Assembly: GCA_027924585.1 (NCBI GenBank)
Contig: BSBM01000125.1
Location: 2,113,001 to 2,177,000 of the forward strand
Direction of reading: 5' to 3'
DNA length: 64,000 bases
Source of the DNA: Larix kaempferi
Taxonomy: Eukaryota; Streptophyta; Pinopsida; Pinales; Pinaceae
The notes below the pieces were generated by a model. That model saw only the letters and a list, made by a program, of their open reading frames with translations, was not told the DNA's origin and made no database searches. This document shows, one piece after another, positions 11,532 to 23,185 of the stretch; within the stretch, counting starts at the first letter, position 1; every line of letters begins with the position of its first letter. Made by a program: the position numbers and the translations under genes.

Positions 11532-13615
11532 TGTTGTCCGCCAAGATGGCATGCGTGTTGTTGAAGCCCAAAATATAACACACCAGCTGGATGACAACTC
11601 TCTCAGGAGAGAGGCCAATGTCACCACACTCCTCTCCTCTTCGCTTCAGGTTGGCTCTCCTCCAACTCTAGGGGGGTATCTCTAAGATAGGATCGCTAAG
11701 GCAAGTACAGTGACGGGCAAGGTGAATTTGAAGAGGCTGCCTTAGGAAACGCTTGTAACAGAAATATGGGTTTTTTAATGGATGATGGAAAAGACGGGAG
11801 GATCAGTCCTCGAGGAGAAGGCCAGTGCCAGTACCAGAAGGGAGCATGGAGTTAAAAAAAAGGACTCAAGAAGGCTTTGCGCTTCATAAAAGTGAGATTT
11901 GATCTAATACGTTACATAATCAAAGACGAGGAGAATATCAGTATAACCAACTACAGTCTATTACTCCTATGATCTTCTGAAAACACAACGTCAACAAACA
12001 ACTTGATCCCAAATGTTTTCCCAATGGACTAAAAATAGCCTTCTATGTTAGATCTACTCTACAACTTAAAATGGAAACACGCAGCCATGCGAAGAGAAGC
12101 CAAATCTGTCCATAAACCCAGCATGATATTTTTCATTAAGTCCCATGGGAAAAGAAGAACTCCCAGAAAGTTTTCCATCCTTACAATGGAGAAAGCTGGC
12201 CCCTTAAAAAGACCAAAAAGCCTCTCCTAACTTTTCTCAAAAAAAAAAAATAATCAAAGATGTAGATGGTAAATCCACTCATCACTAAAAGTGAATAAAA
12301 TAATAACTAAAAAGGGACTTCACTTTCGGCTAATCACACCAACTCTCTCGCAGCCAAATATGATGTCGATCAAGAGCTCGTCTCAATCAAGATGTAATCG
12401 GCTTCCAAATGAACATGTGACACCTCCATATGTTGAGCTCAACTGAATTTGGTTGCCATGCAAAAAATAGATGAGTTCGACAGGTGTTCAAAATAGCTTC
12501 TCAAAAACTCCACACTACAGAGAAGGGGCATCGCCAATTAGTAGTGAAAAGCTTCAAAACTTCAACAAATGCAATCGGCTGCAAAAGAAGAAGACAACAG
12601 TCGATGAAGACGCCGATTTTCCATGTTGTGACCTCTGATCAATGCTGTGCTGATTTGTCGCTGAAACCTCGAGACTTTGGCGTGAATCTGTGGGTGGAAT
12701 TGCCCATGATTGGGATCCGATAGCCACGCGCTGCAATAGCATCCTCAACATCAATATTGAGCATCCTCAGCATCCTCAAAATCTCGAGTTTGAGCATCCT
12801 CAACATCAATAGCATGAAAGATTTATTATTCCTTTCATCCTCGTATTCATACCCAATTTTGCGTACTCGTGCTGCAAACTCCTCATCTTTCTTTTCCTGG
12901 AACTTGTAACTAAAGAAACCCGATGGCTTACAATATCACTGCTGATAATGCAGACTTGCTCGGAAGATAGCTCATATACGGCCTATTTTGCATCAACTTA
13001 AATGCCAATCCTCTGCATATTTTTCACACTGTATGAAAAATACCCTTAGTGATGACATCAAAAGCTCCTGCATTTCCATCAGTGGCATTTATCCAATACG
13101 TTGTTGATGGGCATCTTGATCACGGTCCATTTGACCATATGTGTATGAAAGTGAATCTCAATACTCCCCAACAGCAAAGTATGGTTCACTTCCCTATATA
13201 TAATCTTTCACATAACCTATGTTTGCAAGGTAGCCTGTCTGCAAGTCAGAAAGGATATACACACTCATACCCAATCTATTTGGAAAATGACAAGAACAGA
13301 TCCATGAAAAGGCTTTGTTGTTATGACACTTCCCATTTGAGAAAAAACCCCCGCAGAGCAAATCGTACCAGTGTTCTACTCCCATTTGATTTCTGTCCAT
13401 ATGTTAGTCTTAAGCAACGAACAAATTGTCAACAGTACTAGGATATCCCAATGAAAAATGCCAAAGTGCTTCCTCAAGCTCTGCTTTGTTTTGCTGCTAC
13501 AAATCTGAAGATGGCAGTATTTACGTTCTCCTCTAAAACAATCTCTCTACAGCAACCCTGTCACTGAAAAAAGAAGCCTTGGAATCAAAATGCAGATGCA
13601 TTTTGAGGGGTAACA
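11532..13615 (-). mobile_element. 5' LTR of the nested gypsy-type element (2,084 bp, shortened)
   Basis: Same ends as the 7381 copy. It lacks the block between CACGCGCTGCAATA (12722-12740) and the AGCATGAAAG region, and has scrambled GCATCCTCA repeats at that point (about 12740-12810), which suggests repeat-mediated deletion after or during insertion. Confidence 0.9.
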
Positions 13616-16403
13616 TGGCCCAAAGGAAAATCAATTGAGGATGCAAATGTTATTGGTGAAGAGGAAGGCGGTCTATACAAACTCAAGGTCCATTCAGAAG
13701 CTGCCCTTGTTCATGAAGCCACTAGCCCAAGTGAGCTATGGCATAGGAGGCTTGCTCACATTAACTACAAAGCACTACCTCATGTGAGCAAGGTAGTTAT
13801 AGGACTACCAGACTTAGGATTGATCATGGTGGCACATGCAAAGGATGTGCAAAAGGGAAGAATATCAAAAACCCATTTCCAAAGAGTGAGACAAAGACTA
13901 AGAGTACTTTGGAATTGATTCATTCAGATGTATGTGGAACAATGCCCTCCACATCCTTGAGTGGATATGAATACTACCTTACATTTATTGATGACTATTC
14001 AAGAAAGACTTGGATATACTTTCTAAAAGGAAAGAATGACGTCTTTGGAAAGTTCAAGGAGTTCAAAGCCTTGATAGAAAATCATTCAGAAAAGAGGATC
14101 AAAATACTGAGGACAGATAATGGCGGAGAATATACTTCAAAGGATTTTGAAGTCTTTTGTAAAGAAGCTGGAATCAAGAGGGAACTAAACACTCCCTACA
14201 AACCTCAACAAAATGGTGTTGCGGAGAGAAAGAATAGAAGCATTATGGAAGCAGTAAAGACAATGATACATGATCAAGACCTACCTATGTATCTATGGGC
14301 TGAAGCAGCTAGGACAGCAGTCTATGTGCAAAATAGACTATCTCATAGTGCTCTTGAATTCAAGACCCCAAAAGAAGTGTTTACAGGAAAGAGAGCTGAG
14401 GTAAGTCATCTCAAGATATTTGGATGCCCAGTATACATTCACATTCCAAAAGAAAAGAGGACCAAGCTGGATCCTTCTGGGAAGAAGGGAATATTTGTTG
14501 GATATTGTGAAGCATCCAAAGCATTCAGAATTTACATCCAAGGATTCCATCATATGGAAATAAGTAGGGATGTGTCATTTGATGAAGAAACAACTCTCAA
14601 GAGATCTAAGAAGTGCCAGTATAAAGAAGTATATGAAGAACACGCACCTTCCAGAATTTCAGAAGTTGTACCCACCCCTGAAGATGTAACACCTGAAGAC
14701 CATGACATAATAGAACCACAAGAACCCCCTACCTTAAACATATCAAGAAAGAGAAAGCCAGCATGGGCAAGAGACATTATACTAGGAGCAGAAAAGTATG
14801 GAGCTCCTGAAGGCTCCACCAGAGTGAGCAAGAAACCAAAGTCATTCTCCAACTATATGGCTTTGATGTGTGATCTTGTAGATCAAGAACCCACTAGTTA
14901 TGAAGAGGCATCTCATAAGAAAGAGTGGGTAGAGGCAATGACAGAGAAGTACCAATCAATAATGAAGAATGATGTTTGGGATATAGTTCCCAAACCAAAG
15001 GACAAAAGTGTGGTATCCTCCAAATGGACATACAAGATAAAGCATGCTACAAATGGCAGTATTGAAAAGTATAATGCAAGATTTGTGGCCAAAGGGTTCT
15101 CTCAAAAAGAGGGAATTGACTATGAAGAGACATTTGCACCAGTTGCAAGGTACACCTCCATTAGAACCATCATGGCACTTGCATCCATGATGAAGTGGAA
15201 ATTACACCAGATGGATGTAAAGACAACTTTCCTAAATGGTGTGATTGAGGAGGAAGTGTACATAGAACAAACACAAGGATTTGAGGTGGAAGATGGAAGA
15301 ACCCATGTGTACAAACTGAAGAAGGCTTTGTATGGGTTGAAGCAAGCTCCCAGAGCTTGGTATGGAAGAATTGACAGTTTCTTGACAAGCTTGGGCTTTA
15401 CCAAAAGTAAAGTTAATCCTAATCTTTATCTCAAGGTTATGGATGATGAACCTGTCATATTGTTGCTATATGTGGATGATCTATTTCTGACAGGAAATGA
15501 GAAACAGATTATCGAGTGCAAGAAGAAGCTCTCTTTAGAGTTTGAGATGGAATATCTCGGATTGATGCACTACTTCCTAGGCTGGAAGTATGGCAAGGCC
15601 CAGAAGGAATCTTTCTCAACCAGGGAAAGTATGCTGTGGAAATCTTGAAAAGATTTGATATGTTGGAATGCAAATCCATGGCCACTCCCATGGATTCCAA
15701 CTTGAAGTTGTTAGCTGATGACTCTTCAGAGTTAGTGGATATGACTCTGTACAGAGAGATTATTGGGTCATTGATGTATCTGACGAATACCAAGCCAGAT
15801 ATATGCTTTGCTGTGAACACCTTGAGTCAATACCTAGTGGAACCTACGCGTGTACACCTGATAGCTGCAAAGCATGTGATGAGGTACCTAAAAGGTACGA
15901 TAGATTTTGGTTTATATTATCTTGGAGATCATGACTTCAGATTGTATGGCTACACAGATGCTGATTGGGCAGATAGTGTATCAGACAAGAAGAGCACATC
16001 GGGTGGATGTTATTGTCTGGGATCTGCCATGATCTCGTGGTTTAGCAGGAAGCAGTCTAGTGTGGCTCTTAGCACAGCTGAAGCAGAATATATAGCTGCT
16101 TGCTCTACTAGTTGTGAAGCGATATGGCTTCGGAAGCTATTATCAAGATTGTTTGACTTAGAGATAGACCCCACTGTGATCCTGTGTGACAACCAGAGTT
16201 GTATCAAGATGACAGAGAATCCAGTATTCCATGATAAGTCAAAGCACATAGAGATCTGATATTTCTATATACGAGATATGGTGCAGAAAGGAGCTATAAA
16301 GCTCAAGTATGTGAGCACTGACGAACAAGTTGCTGATATATTGACCAAACCTCTGTCTCGAGTAACGTTTGAGTATTTCCGAGACAAGCTTGGTGTCGTT
16401 TAG
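13616..16403 (+). pseudogene. Copia-2 pol: integrase, reverse transcriptase, RNase H
   Basis: Continues from 7380. Integrase has the HHCC finger (ELWHRRLAHINYKAL, then CKGC), and D, D, E motifs in HSDVCG, FIDDYSRKTW and NGVAERKNRS. RT contains KWTYKIK, RFVAKGFSQ, VKTTFLNGVIEEEVYIEQ, KALYGLKQAPRAWY and the catalytic YVDD at 15469-15480. RNase H has TDADWADS, TAEAEYIA and CDNQSC. The lesions are a one-base frameshift near 13817 before the CKGC motif, another near 15585 (after YFLGW), and a TGA at 16257-16259 in the KHIEI motif; the last frame then runs to the natural stop at 16401-16403. All catalytic motifs survive, so the lesions are probably recent compared with copia-1. Confidence 0.95.
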
Positions 16404-16439
16404 AAGTACCCTCCTCGAAAGGAAGAGTGATATGGTCGA

Positions 16440-16665
16440 TGATGACATTTGGATACTGGTATCGATGTGGATACCTGTATCAATGATAAGATTGCTTATA
16501 TCGACTGTAAGGTCGATAATGAGGATACCTGTATTGATGAGGATACTGTATCGATGATGTGGATACTTGTATCGATGATGAGGATACATGTGTCGATGAT
16601 GAGGTTACCTGTTCCGACGATGAGGTTGATGATGAGGTTACCTGTTCCGACAATGAGGTCGATGA
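16440..16665 (+). repeat. GATACCTGTATCGATGATGA short tandem repeats
   Basis: Degenerate repeats of about 24-30 bp built on GATACCTGTATCGATGATGAG and GAGGTTACCTGTTCCGA, in the copia-2 3' untranslated part. Confidence 0.85.
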
Positions 16666-16704
16666 AGTGGTACTTAGACTTTGTCTAAGAAGACTATTGG
16701 GAGA

Positions 16705-17305
16705 TTGCATCATCCCTGGACTTATGTCCTAAAGTGATAGGGATTGATCATCCCGTAAGTGGATTGGGATTGCATCGTCCCTAGACTTATGTCTTAAAGT
16801 GATAGGGATTGATCATCCCGTAAGTGGATCGGGATTGCATCGTCCTTGGACTTATGTCCTAAAGTGATAGGGATTGATCATCCCATAAGTGGATCAGGAT
16901 TGCATCGTCCTTGGAATCATGTCCTAAAATGATAAGGATTAATCATCATGTAAGTTGATTCGGGATTGCATCGTCCCTAGACATGGTGAGATGTCTTAAA
17001 GTGATAAGGATTAATCATCCTGTAAGTTGATTCGGGATTGCATCGTCCCTAGACATGGTGAGATGTCTTGAAGTGATAAGGATTAATCATCCTGTAAGTT
17101 GATTCGGGATTGCATCGTCCCTAGACATGGTGAGATGTCTTAAAGTGATAAGGATTGATCATCCTGTAAGTTGATCTGGATTGCATCGTCCATAGACATG
17201 AGAGATGTCTTAAATTGAGAGGGATTGATCATCCCGTAAGTGGATCAGGATTGTATCATCCTTGGACCTATGTCCTAAAGTGAGAGGGATTGATCATCCC
17301 GTAAT
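16705..17305 (+). repeat. Tandem array, 9 copies of a 63-72 bp unit, copia-2 3' region
   Basis: Each unit contains TTGCATCGTCCCTAGACAT, ATGTCTTAAAGTGATA and GGATTGATCATCCCGTAAG. The central three copies are 72 bp and almost identical; outer copies are 63-66 bp. GGATTGATCATCC is partly palindromic, so each unit carries a small hairpin. Confidence 0.93.
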
Positions 17306-17340
17306 AGGATCATGTGCATTGCAGAGTATGCTGCTATGTT

Positions 17341-17474
17341 GATGTTGTTGATCGAGAGGATCCAGATGTTGATCGAGAGGATCTAGATGATCCAGATGTT
17401 GATCGAGAGGATCCAGATGTTGATCGAGAGGATCTAGATGATGATGTTGTTGATCGAGAGGGTCCAGATGTTGA
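17341..17474 (+). repeat. 21-bp repeats GATGTTGATCGAGAGGATCCA
   Basis: About six copies with small variations, ending in GAT-rich sequence before the polypurine tract. Confidence 0.9.
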
Positions 17475-17688
17475 TGATATCGGGAGATACAGATGATGAT
17501 GTTGCTGTAGCTGTTCAAGTGCTGCAGAAGATGAAGATCCAGTATTGAAGATCTTGAAGATGTTCCAGTAACTGTTTGGGTTACTGATGATGTATGAAGA
17601 AAGCTTCCAATGATTTATAGATGTATCATGTATCATGTAGTTGATGACTCCTTGCTCCTGCAGATGTTGTTATAATATCCTTCTCGTT

Positions 17689-17697
17689 AAGGGGGAG
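17689..17697 (+). other. Polypurine tract of copia-2
   Basis: AAGGGGGAG immediately before the 3' LTR. Confidence 0.92.
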
Positions 17698-18197
17698 TGT
17701 TGAAATATTGTAACTTCTAAGAATATTATATTTGTACTTTATTATTCTGGAGATGTTTCATTCCTCCGAAGAGACTCTATTGTATATCCAGAGATGTTTA
17801 TTCCTCCGAGAAAGTGTGGTAACTAGGGTTATTAGATCTCCCATGTGACGTCGGCCCTGAGTTAGCTGTTTAGGGGTTATTAGACTCTCTTAGGAGAGGT
17901 CGGCCCCATTAGGGTGAAAAGTCAGTTAGAACATGAGTATAAATAGAGGAGGTGTGTTCCTCATTTATCTCATTCATTCGCTCACGTGTGATTGGCGCAT
18001 AGGAGAGAGAGAGGTCTGCATAGGAGGAGAAAGAGCTCTTGTTTTGGACTACATCTTTGTATTGGTTGATCATCTATATTGAGGAAAGCTTTGCTGGGTT
18101 TTCTACCCCATGAGGGTTTCCCAGGGTAAATCTTGGTCTATCTTATGATTGTGTTTATTTCAGTGATCTTGCTTGTGAAATTAGGCTAAACTTAACA
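17698..18197 (+). mobile_element. 3' LTR of copia-2
   Basis: 500 bp, same ends as 5178-5677, followed by the GGAGC target duplication at 18198-18202. Confidence 0.95.
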
Positions 18198-18714
18198 GGA
18201 GCAAGGGGCGGAGCTAAGTTGAATCTTCCCCTTCTTCAGATCTTGGACAAATAACATTGCGTGTTCCATTGGCACTTACAAGTCTCAAGGAAGATTCAAA
18301 GCTTGGGCAAGCTTGCTTTCATCATCCATTTTAAAAACTCAAATCTCTCTCTTTACCTTGTTCTTATTTCATTTTGCTTAACAAAGTTAGATCTACATAG
18401 CTTCATTTTAAAATCTGATTTTTCATGCAAAATTTATAGATCTAAAAGTACTTTAAAGCCTTATTTCACACTTAGATCTAGTTGTAAATTGTCAATATTT
18501 GAAGTATCAAGTTTGCTATCATTCGCAAATATTGAATTGTAATTTTTATGTGTTTTAGACTAACATACTAACATAAACTTTTAGTGTTTGCTGGGTTTTT
18601 TAGTGTTTGCCTTACAGGAAAGCGAGGAAAACAAATAATTTTGGAGCATAAACTATAAAAAATCTCTTCTCTTCATTCCCTTGCTCTCTTTCAGCTTTCC
18701 CTAAAGCTTAAAGT

Positions 18715-18747
18715 CTCTTGAATCTCGCAATTTTTGCGGATCAAGAG
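18715..18747. repeat. Hairpin motif copy 1 (CTCTTGAATCTCG..GATCAAGAG)
   Basis: Inverted repeat CTCTTGA / TCAAGAG with an inner CGC/GCG pair. Related copies lie at 19174-19203 and 19242-19273. Confidence 0.75.
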
Positions 18748-19173
18748 CGCTCTTTATTGGAGAGTTATTATTTAAGTTTGTAATAATTTATAAATAAAGA
18801 GCAAGTGGGATTACGGCTCCCACGCCCTTCTTCCCCCATTTGGGGGAAGCCTGTATCTTTCTACGTTTATTTTTTGCTTTCTACCTACATTCCTAGAGTA
18901 GTATTATGCTAGGCTAGCTTTCAAATTTTGCAAAACGGTTTAAATTTACCTTTACTTAGAAGTTAAATTTTGCAAGTTTTGAGGTTGCTTTTTGCATGTT
19001 ATCTTTTCTTCAGATTTATTTGCATGCTAAACGAACTACTAATCCCCTTGCTTTCCCGAGTACGGTCTTTGACCTGAAAGAGATTCTTGGGTAGTAATTA
19101 GATAATTTGCAACTATTGTTTATTTTAGTACTTTATATTTTTTATGTTATTCAAATTATTGCTCATCAAAATA

Positions 19174-19203
19174 TCTTGAATCTCGCTCTAAGCGGATCAA
19201 GAG
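19174..19203. repeat. Hairpin motif copy 2
   Basis: TCTTGAATCTCGC..GCGGATCAAGA, related to the copy at 18715; followed by GTGCTCTCTGTCG as copy 3 is followed by TTCTCTCTGTCG. Confidence 0.75.
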
Positions 19204-19241
19204 TGCTCTCTGTCGATGAGTCTTTTCCCCTTTTTTTAAAT

Positions 19242-19273
19242 CTCTTGAATCTCGCTTTAAAGTGGATCAAGAG
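19242..19273. repeat. Hairpin motif copy 3
   Basis: CTCTTGAATCTCGC..GTGGATCAAGAG, about 70 bp after copy 2. Confidence 0.75.
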
Positions 19274-20770
19274 TTCTCTCTGTCGGAGAGTTTAACAAAA
19301 TTTGAACGAATATTTCGCCCACTCCGTGTATGCTCTACCCATCGTAGGCTAGTTTGACCTTTGGGATATCAACAGCGATAGTGTTGCAATTATTAAAATT
19401 TTCACATTAAGCTAAGTCATTCATATTAATAAAATCAAGTCCCTTTTTAACCAACGAAAATCCGGCGTTGCCTCGACAGTGATCGAAAGTGGGGAAATTT
19501 TGACTAAGGAAGCGGGAACAACTTGGAGGCGACCTCAAAGCACAGTTAGGCTACACCCTTGTTGGTGTAGTGTTGAACACCGCTCTCGAGACTCCATTCC
19601 AACCCACATGTCCTTGTACAAAGCCACTTGGATCACATTTCGAACATATTCCCTGTACCGCAAGGTATATTGGGAATCCCCTCATCCCACAATTAATCAA
19701 CCCATCCCAACAAAATACTTAATAAAATAAACAAAGAGCATTCGCACAATAGTCCTTTCAACACTCCAACAGTCAGTGACTCCATTAACACTGGTCTCAA
19801 GCACTTGCAATCATATTTTCATACATCTATTTTTTAATTTCGCAAGTATTGTTTATTTTATGATTATGTCATGCTGTGGATGTGTTACAATTTATGTGTG
19901 AATAAACTTGGTTTAAATTTGCATCAACTCAAAAAACTCCTAAAAACAACATCCATTCCAATCACTCAAACATTAACTAAAAGCCCTAGAAACCTTTTCT
20001 TTTAGTAGGGTCTACCCCCTTGGCTTCGTTAGGAGTTTGCCTAAACGGAGGAGTCGGGACCATGTGACAACACCTAACTCTTTGCTTGCCCCCAAGGCCA
20101 CACCGAGCAGCTTAGAAATATTTTCATTACGCTCCCCCCCAGGTGTGCATCTCGGCGCCAACAGAGACAAAGGCATGCGTTAGGGTTTACCCAACGCACC
20201 AGCTGTTGTCACTGTCCACGCAACATTAGGGTTTCAGGAGGAGAGGGCTGGTAGTTCTACGCACAGGTCGGTGGTCACGACAAAAAACACTAATGGCAAT
20301 AGCTCGAACAGAGAAAAAGCACCCACAGATGATCAGACAAGTCGCTCACAGGAGAATTAAGTTAGAGTTCTAGTGCAGACAAAGGGAGAGGCAACGTATG
20401 AATGGAAAAAGAGTGTTACTTGCAAAACTGATAGTTGCAAAACACTATGCTAGAAGAGGATATCAAGAGTCGATAACATATCTGATGGCCCAAGTTTGCA
20501 GGTACTCAAGGCAAAGAGCTATCATAGCACAGGTCTGAAAGACTAGGGAAAAAATACAAATTTTTTATGTCTTTTAACGCACAACTCCTACGCGTAGATA
20601 AAATTAGGGTAATGTCTTAACACTGACAAAATCACGAACCAATAGCATACAGATCTATGGAGGTGTAGATTTGGAGGAGAGGTAACGTAAGGGATAGCTA
20701 GCAACATGAAGGAAGGAGGAGCTAGCTCCAGAACTAGCAGACAGACAAGTAGGCCACAGTGTTCAAAGTG

Positions 20771-20782
20771 GCTTTGATACCA
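20771..20782 (-). other. Primer-binding site, tRNA-Met (minus strand)
   Basis: The minus strand reads TGGTATCAAAGC, one mismatch from the standard TGGTATCAGAGC, one base from the LTR end at 20784. Confidence 0.8.
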
Positions 20783-20783
20783 T

Positions 20784-21029
20784 TGTTAAATGCCCAATGG
20801 GGTAAATAATCAGATTGGCTAAACACAAATCCAAATACGCAAGATGAAGCACAACAAAGACAAAAAGATAGGCGCTAAGCACGAATTTCTCATTAAATGT
20901 ACAATATATACAATGGCATGACCCCTGGTTTCATCTTCCAAGGCGTCTCTTGGACTTCCCATGACTTTTCTCATTCACATGTGACTAGTCACATGGATTA
21001 CCATAATCGCAAGGATTAGGTTTCTAACA
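20784..21029 (-). mobile_element. LTR (246 bp) of a truncated minus-strand element
   Basis: TGTTAAATGCCC...GGTTTCTAACA on the plus strand with TGTTA/TAACA inverted ends and an adjacent tRNA-Met primer site on the minus strand. A minus-strand TATA-like TATATATTGTACA lies near 20905. Sequence to the left (about 20165-20770) would be its leader; no gag is recognisable and no second LTR is seen in the window. Confidence 0.75.
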
Positions 21030-21406
21030 ATAAAAATGTGTACTTTGCCTTAAGCATGCGTCAATATAGCTACTTGGGCTCCTACGAAATCACTGCACAT
21101 GAAAACCTATTATTTCCTCTCATCTCTCTAAGAAAGTATGTCCCATAGATTATAATTAAGCCAATGAAAATCCAACCAACCTCTTTACATGCTTTGCAGC
21201 TAACTATCTCATCAACTATTGCCCTCACTGACAACAATGGAGACTTATTTCATTGTACACCTTCAAGGTTTAAATAATTCTAAGTGTTATACTCCTCTAT
21301 CGTTGAAGACTATAGCAATTGATGAAAGTGTAGGTGTCACTTGTAGATCATAGTTTTTGTGCAGGCATACACATTACATGTAGTTGTATTATCAAATACA
21401 CAAAAA
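21030..21406. other. Unassigned sequence
   Basis: Nothing recognised on either strand. Confidence 0.4.
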
Positions 21407-21432
21407 TGTTCATTTTTTAGCAGCATCGAGAG

Positions 21433-21685
21433 CCATTCTCTGGGAGAATGGAGGCGCCTGGTCAGTTACCAGGAATATCATGCAATCTGGGATTGAGGCA
21501 CTTGGTCAGTTACTAAGTTGTTGACATTGGTCAACTTGATTCAGCCTGGGGCTGAGGCACTTGATCAGTTCCTAGGAGCATGATGCAGTCTGGGACTGAG
21601 GCACTTGGTCAATTACCAAGTTGTTGACTTTGGTCAACTAGATTCAGCCTGGGGCTGAGGCACCTGGTCAGTTACCAGGTCATCA
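21433..21685 (+). repeat. Array of short palindromes CCTGGTCAGTTACCAGG
   Basis: Repeated 15-17 bp near-palindromes (CTTGGTCAATTACCAAG, CTTGGTCAGTTACTAAG) alternate with GCCTGGGGCTGAGGCAC and TTGACTTTGGTCAAC. Each could form a small hairpin. Confidence 0.85.
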
Positions 21686-22498
21686 CTAGAAGCCCTAGAC
21701 CGAGTCTAGGAAAGTGATGTACTCCTCTCCTTGGTCGTTGGGCTATGGGACCTCCTCAAGGAACTGGCCAACCCTTATTGGAGTAACTAGCCTGGGGCCT
21801 TGGTGTTAGTGGAGAGAACAAGACAACCAAAGAATATCTTCCTGATATATGACGATGTACTTGAGTTGGCATGTATGGACCATGGATACCAAGAGAAGGG
21901 GCTAAGGATTTGTCTAAGAGTGACTTACCCAAGAAGGGTGGGTCAAAAGCCCACAGTGAACTAAAAAAGACCCCAACTAATGTACCAAAGTGTTAAAATC
22001 CCACAGTGAAATTAAAAGGGACTTAACCAATGAATTTTATATATTATTTTGGACTCCTTGACTTAAGCAAGTCACCCAATGATGAGATATAAAAGAGGAA
22101 GCCTCTCAAGTGAAAATATCATATCAAAAAAATAATTCCTCATCTCTGTCCAAGGAATTCGTTGGGGTATTTGCAGTTGTTGTTCATCTTCTTCATCTCA
22201 GCATTTTTTTTCTAAGGGTTGGATCATATACAGGGATGTTTTCTCTTCTTGTGGCTGCCAAAGGTCTGTCTCAAACCCTACAAGGTTGTCGTCTTCATCT
22301 ACAAGCTTGTATTATTTTCTTTGAGCCTACAGAGGTCTGCTATGGCCCTATATAGGGCTGCCGAGTTATGCTAAGGCCCTATACAAGACTGTTGAGTACC
22401 TCATTCAGTTCTAGACGGGCTGCCGAATTGTTTTGAGGCCCTATACAGGGATACTGTGGACAGATTAAGGGTTGTCGAGGGTCTGTCCTTACCCAACA

Positions 22499-22608
22499 GG
22501 GCAGCCGAGTGTTCAAGGAGGGCAACCGAGGGTTCAAAGAGGGTAGCCGAGGGTTCAAGGAGGACAACCGAGGGTTCAAGGAGGCTACCCAGTGTCTCAA
22601 GGAGGCTG
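22499..22608 (+). repeat. 23-24 bp tandem repeat, GGGTTCAAGGAGG type
   Basis: Five to six copies of CAACCGAGGGTTCAAGGAGG variants within the copia-3 LTR. Frames open across it on both strands are repeat artefacts. Confidence 0.85.
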
Positions 22609-23074
22609 TCGTGGGTCATATCAGGCGCTAGAAAGGCTCAAATCGGAGGCAGGAGGTTCTAAGGGGCTTCTACAGGCTGCAACAGGTTCTAAGCGGGTTT
22701 CTACAAGCCCTAAGGGGATGCTACAGACTGACATCATCATCTATCAAGGCTTACATCGGCTTGGCATTTTCTTCTTCAGGTTCTCTTGGTATATGTGTGC
22801 CCTAGAGGCAAGTTTATTTTGATGTAAAAGTCCACTCTAAATCTTCTCATGTAAACTCAGTCATCTCATATTAAGGAAGATATTCTTTGTTGGGGTTTTA
22901 TTCCTGAAAAGGTTTCCCCAGGGTAAAAATCTTTGTGTTCTTGTGTATGGTTCTTGTGGATGATTGTTTTATTTACTGCTGACTTATAATATCATAATTA
23001 AATGCTAGAAGCCTCGTAAAATTTGAAAAATACTATTACTTCTATCAAGTTAGATCTATGTTAAAAATTTAACA

Positions 23075-23086
23075 TGGTATCATAGC
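23075..23086 (+). other. Primer-binding site of copia-3 (degenerate tRNA-Met)
   Basis: TGGTATCATAGC directly after the LTR end, one mismatch to TGGTATCAGAGC. Confidence 0.85.
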
Positions 23087-23185
23087 AGAGGACATGAAGA
23101 GCACAGTTTTTGAGCGGGTTACTATTGCCTACGTAGATCTTGGTACAGATCTTGGAGGTTTTCAGTAGACTTTACTTAGTAGAAA

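Larger units (their letters stand above)
7381..13615 (-). mobile_element. Nested non-autonomous gypsy-type LTR element (gag only)
   Basis: Long LTRs lie at 7381-10074 and 11532-13615, both TGTTGTCCGCCAAGATGG...GAGGGGTAACA on the plus strand. TGGCC is duplicated at 7376-7380 and 13616-13620. The tRNA-Asp primer site next to 11532 reads on the minus strand, so the element is inverted relative to copia-2. The internal region is only 1,457 bp and holds a gag fragment but no protease, RT or integrase. It would need enzymes from another gypsy element to move. Confidence 0.93.
5178..18197 (+). mobile_element. Copia-2: complete, inactivated Ty1/copia element with nested insertion
   Basis: Two 500-bp LTRs (5178-5677 and 17698-18197) share TGTTGAAATATTGTA..TTCTAAG starts and CTTAACA ends. 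GGAGC flanks both sides (5173-5177 and 18198-18202), a perfect 5-bp target duplication. PBS (tRNA-Met), gag, protease, integrase, RT, RNase H and PPT are in copia order. Without the nested 7381-13615 element plus one TGGCC copy the element is about 6.8 kb. It is dead: stop codons at 7133 and 16257, frameshifts near 13817 and 15585, and the nested insertion. Its LTR shares blocks with the copia-1 LTR (AGGTCGGCC.. and GGGTTATTAG), so the two belong to related families. Confidence 0.96.
18203..20770. other. Unassigned, possibly retroelement-derived sequence
   Basis: No domain-bearing frame seen. It holds three copies of a hairpin motif (annotated separately), a CTTCCCCCATTTGGGGGAAG palindrome near 18829-18848 and many poly-T stretches. 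The structure resembles LTR/leader DNA, but no LTR pair could be found. Confidence 0.4.
21407..23074 (+). mobile_element. 5' LTR of copia-3 (left boundary uncertain)
   Basis: The right end AAAAATTTAACA at 23074 is firm because a tRNA-Met primer site follows. U5 has GGGGTTTTATTCCTG..GGTTTCCCCAGGGTAAAAATC, like the copia-2 U5. A TATA box TATAAAAG lies at 22088-22095. The left end is a choice between TGTTCATTTTTTAG (21407) and TGTTAAAATC (21991); the first is preferred because a duplicated CCCACAGTGAA block spans the second. The LTR holds hairpin repeats and a 23-24 bp tandem repeat. Confidence 0.6.

Noticed and set aside
11299-11583. 94-codon minus-strand frame
   Set aside because: It spans the primer-binding site and the LTR edge, so it cannot be a natural gene of the element.
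17294-17636. Minus-strand HHLDPLDQ-repeat and Ser-rich frames
   Set aside because: They are translations of the 21-bp repeat in the copia-2 3' region.
20131-20165. Minus-strand TGGCGCCGAGATGCACACC resembling a gypsy primer site
   Set aside because: The bases before it (CTCTGT) do not form an LTR end in CA, and no LTR pair or gag was found. It may be a remnant but is not supported.
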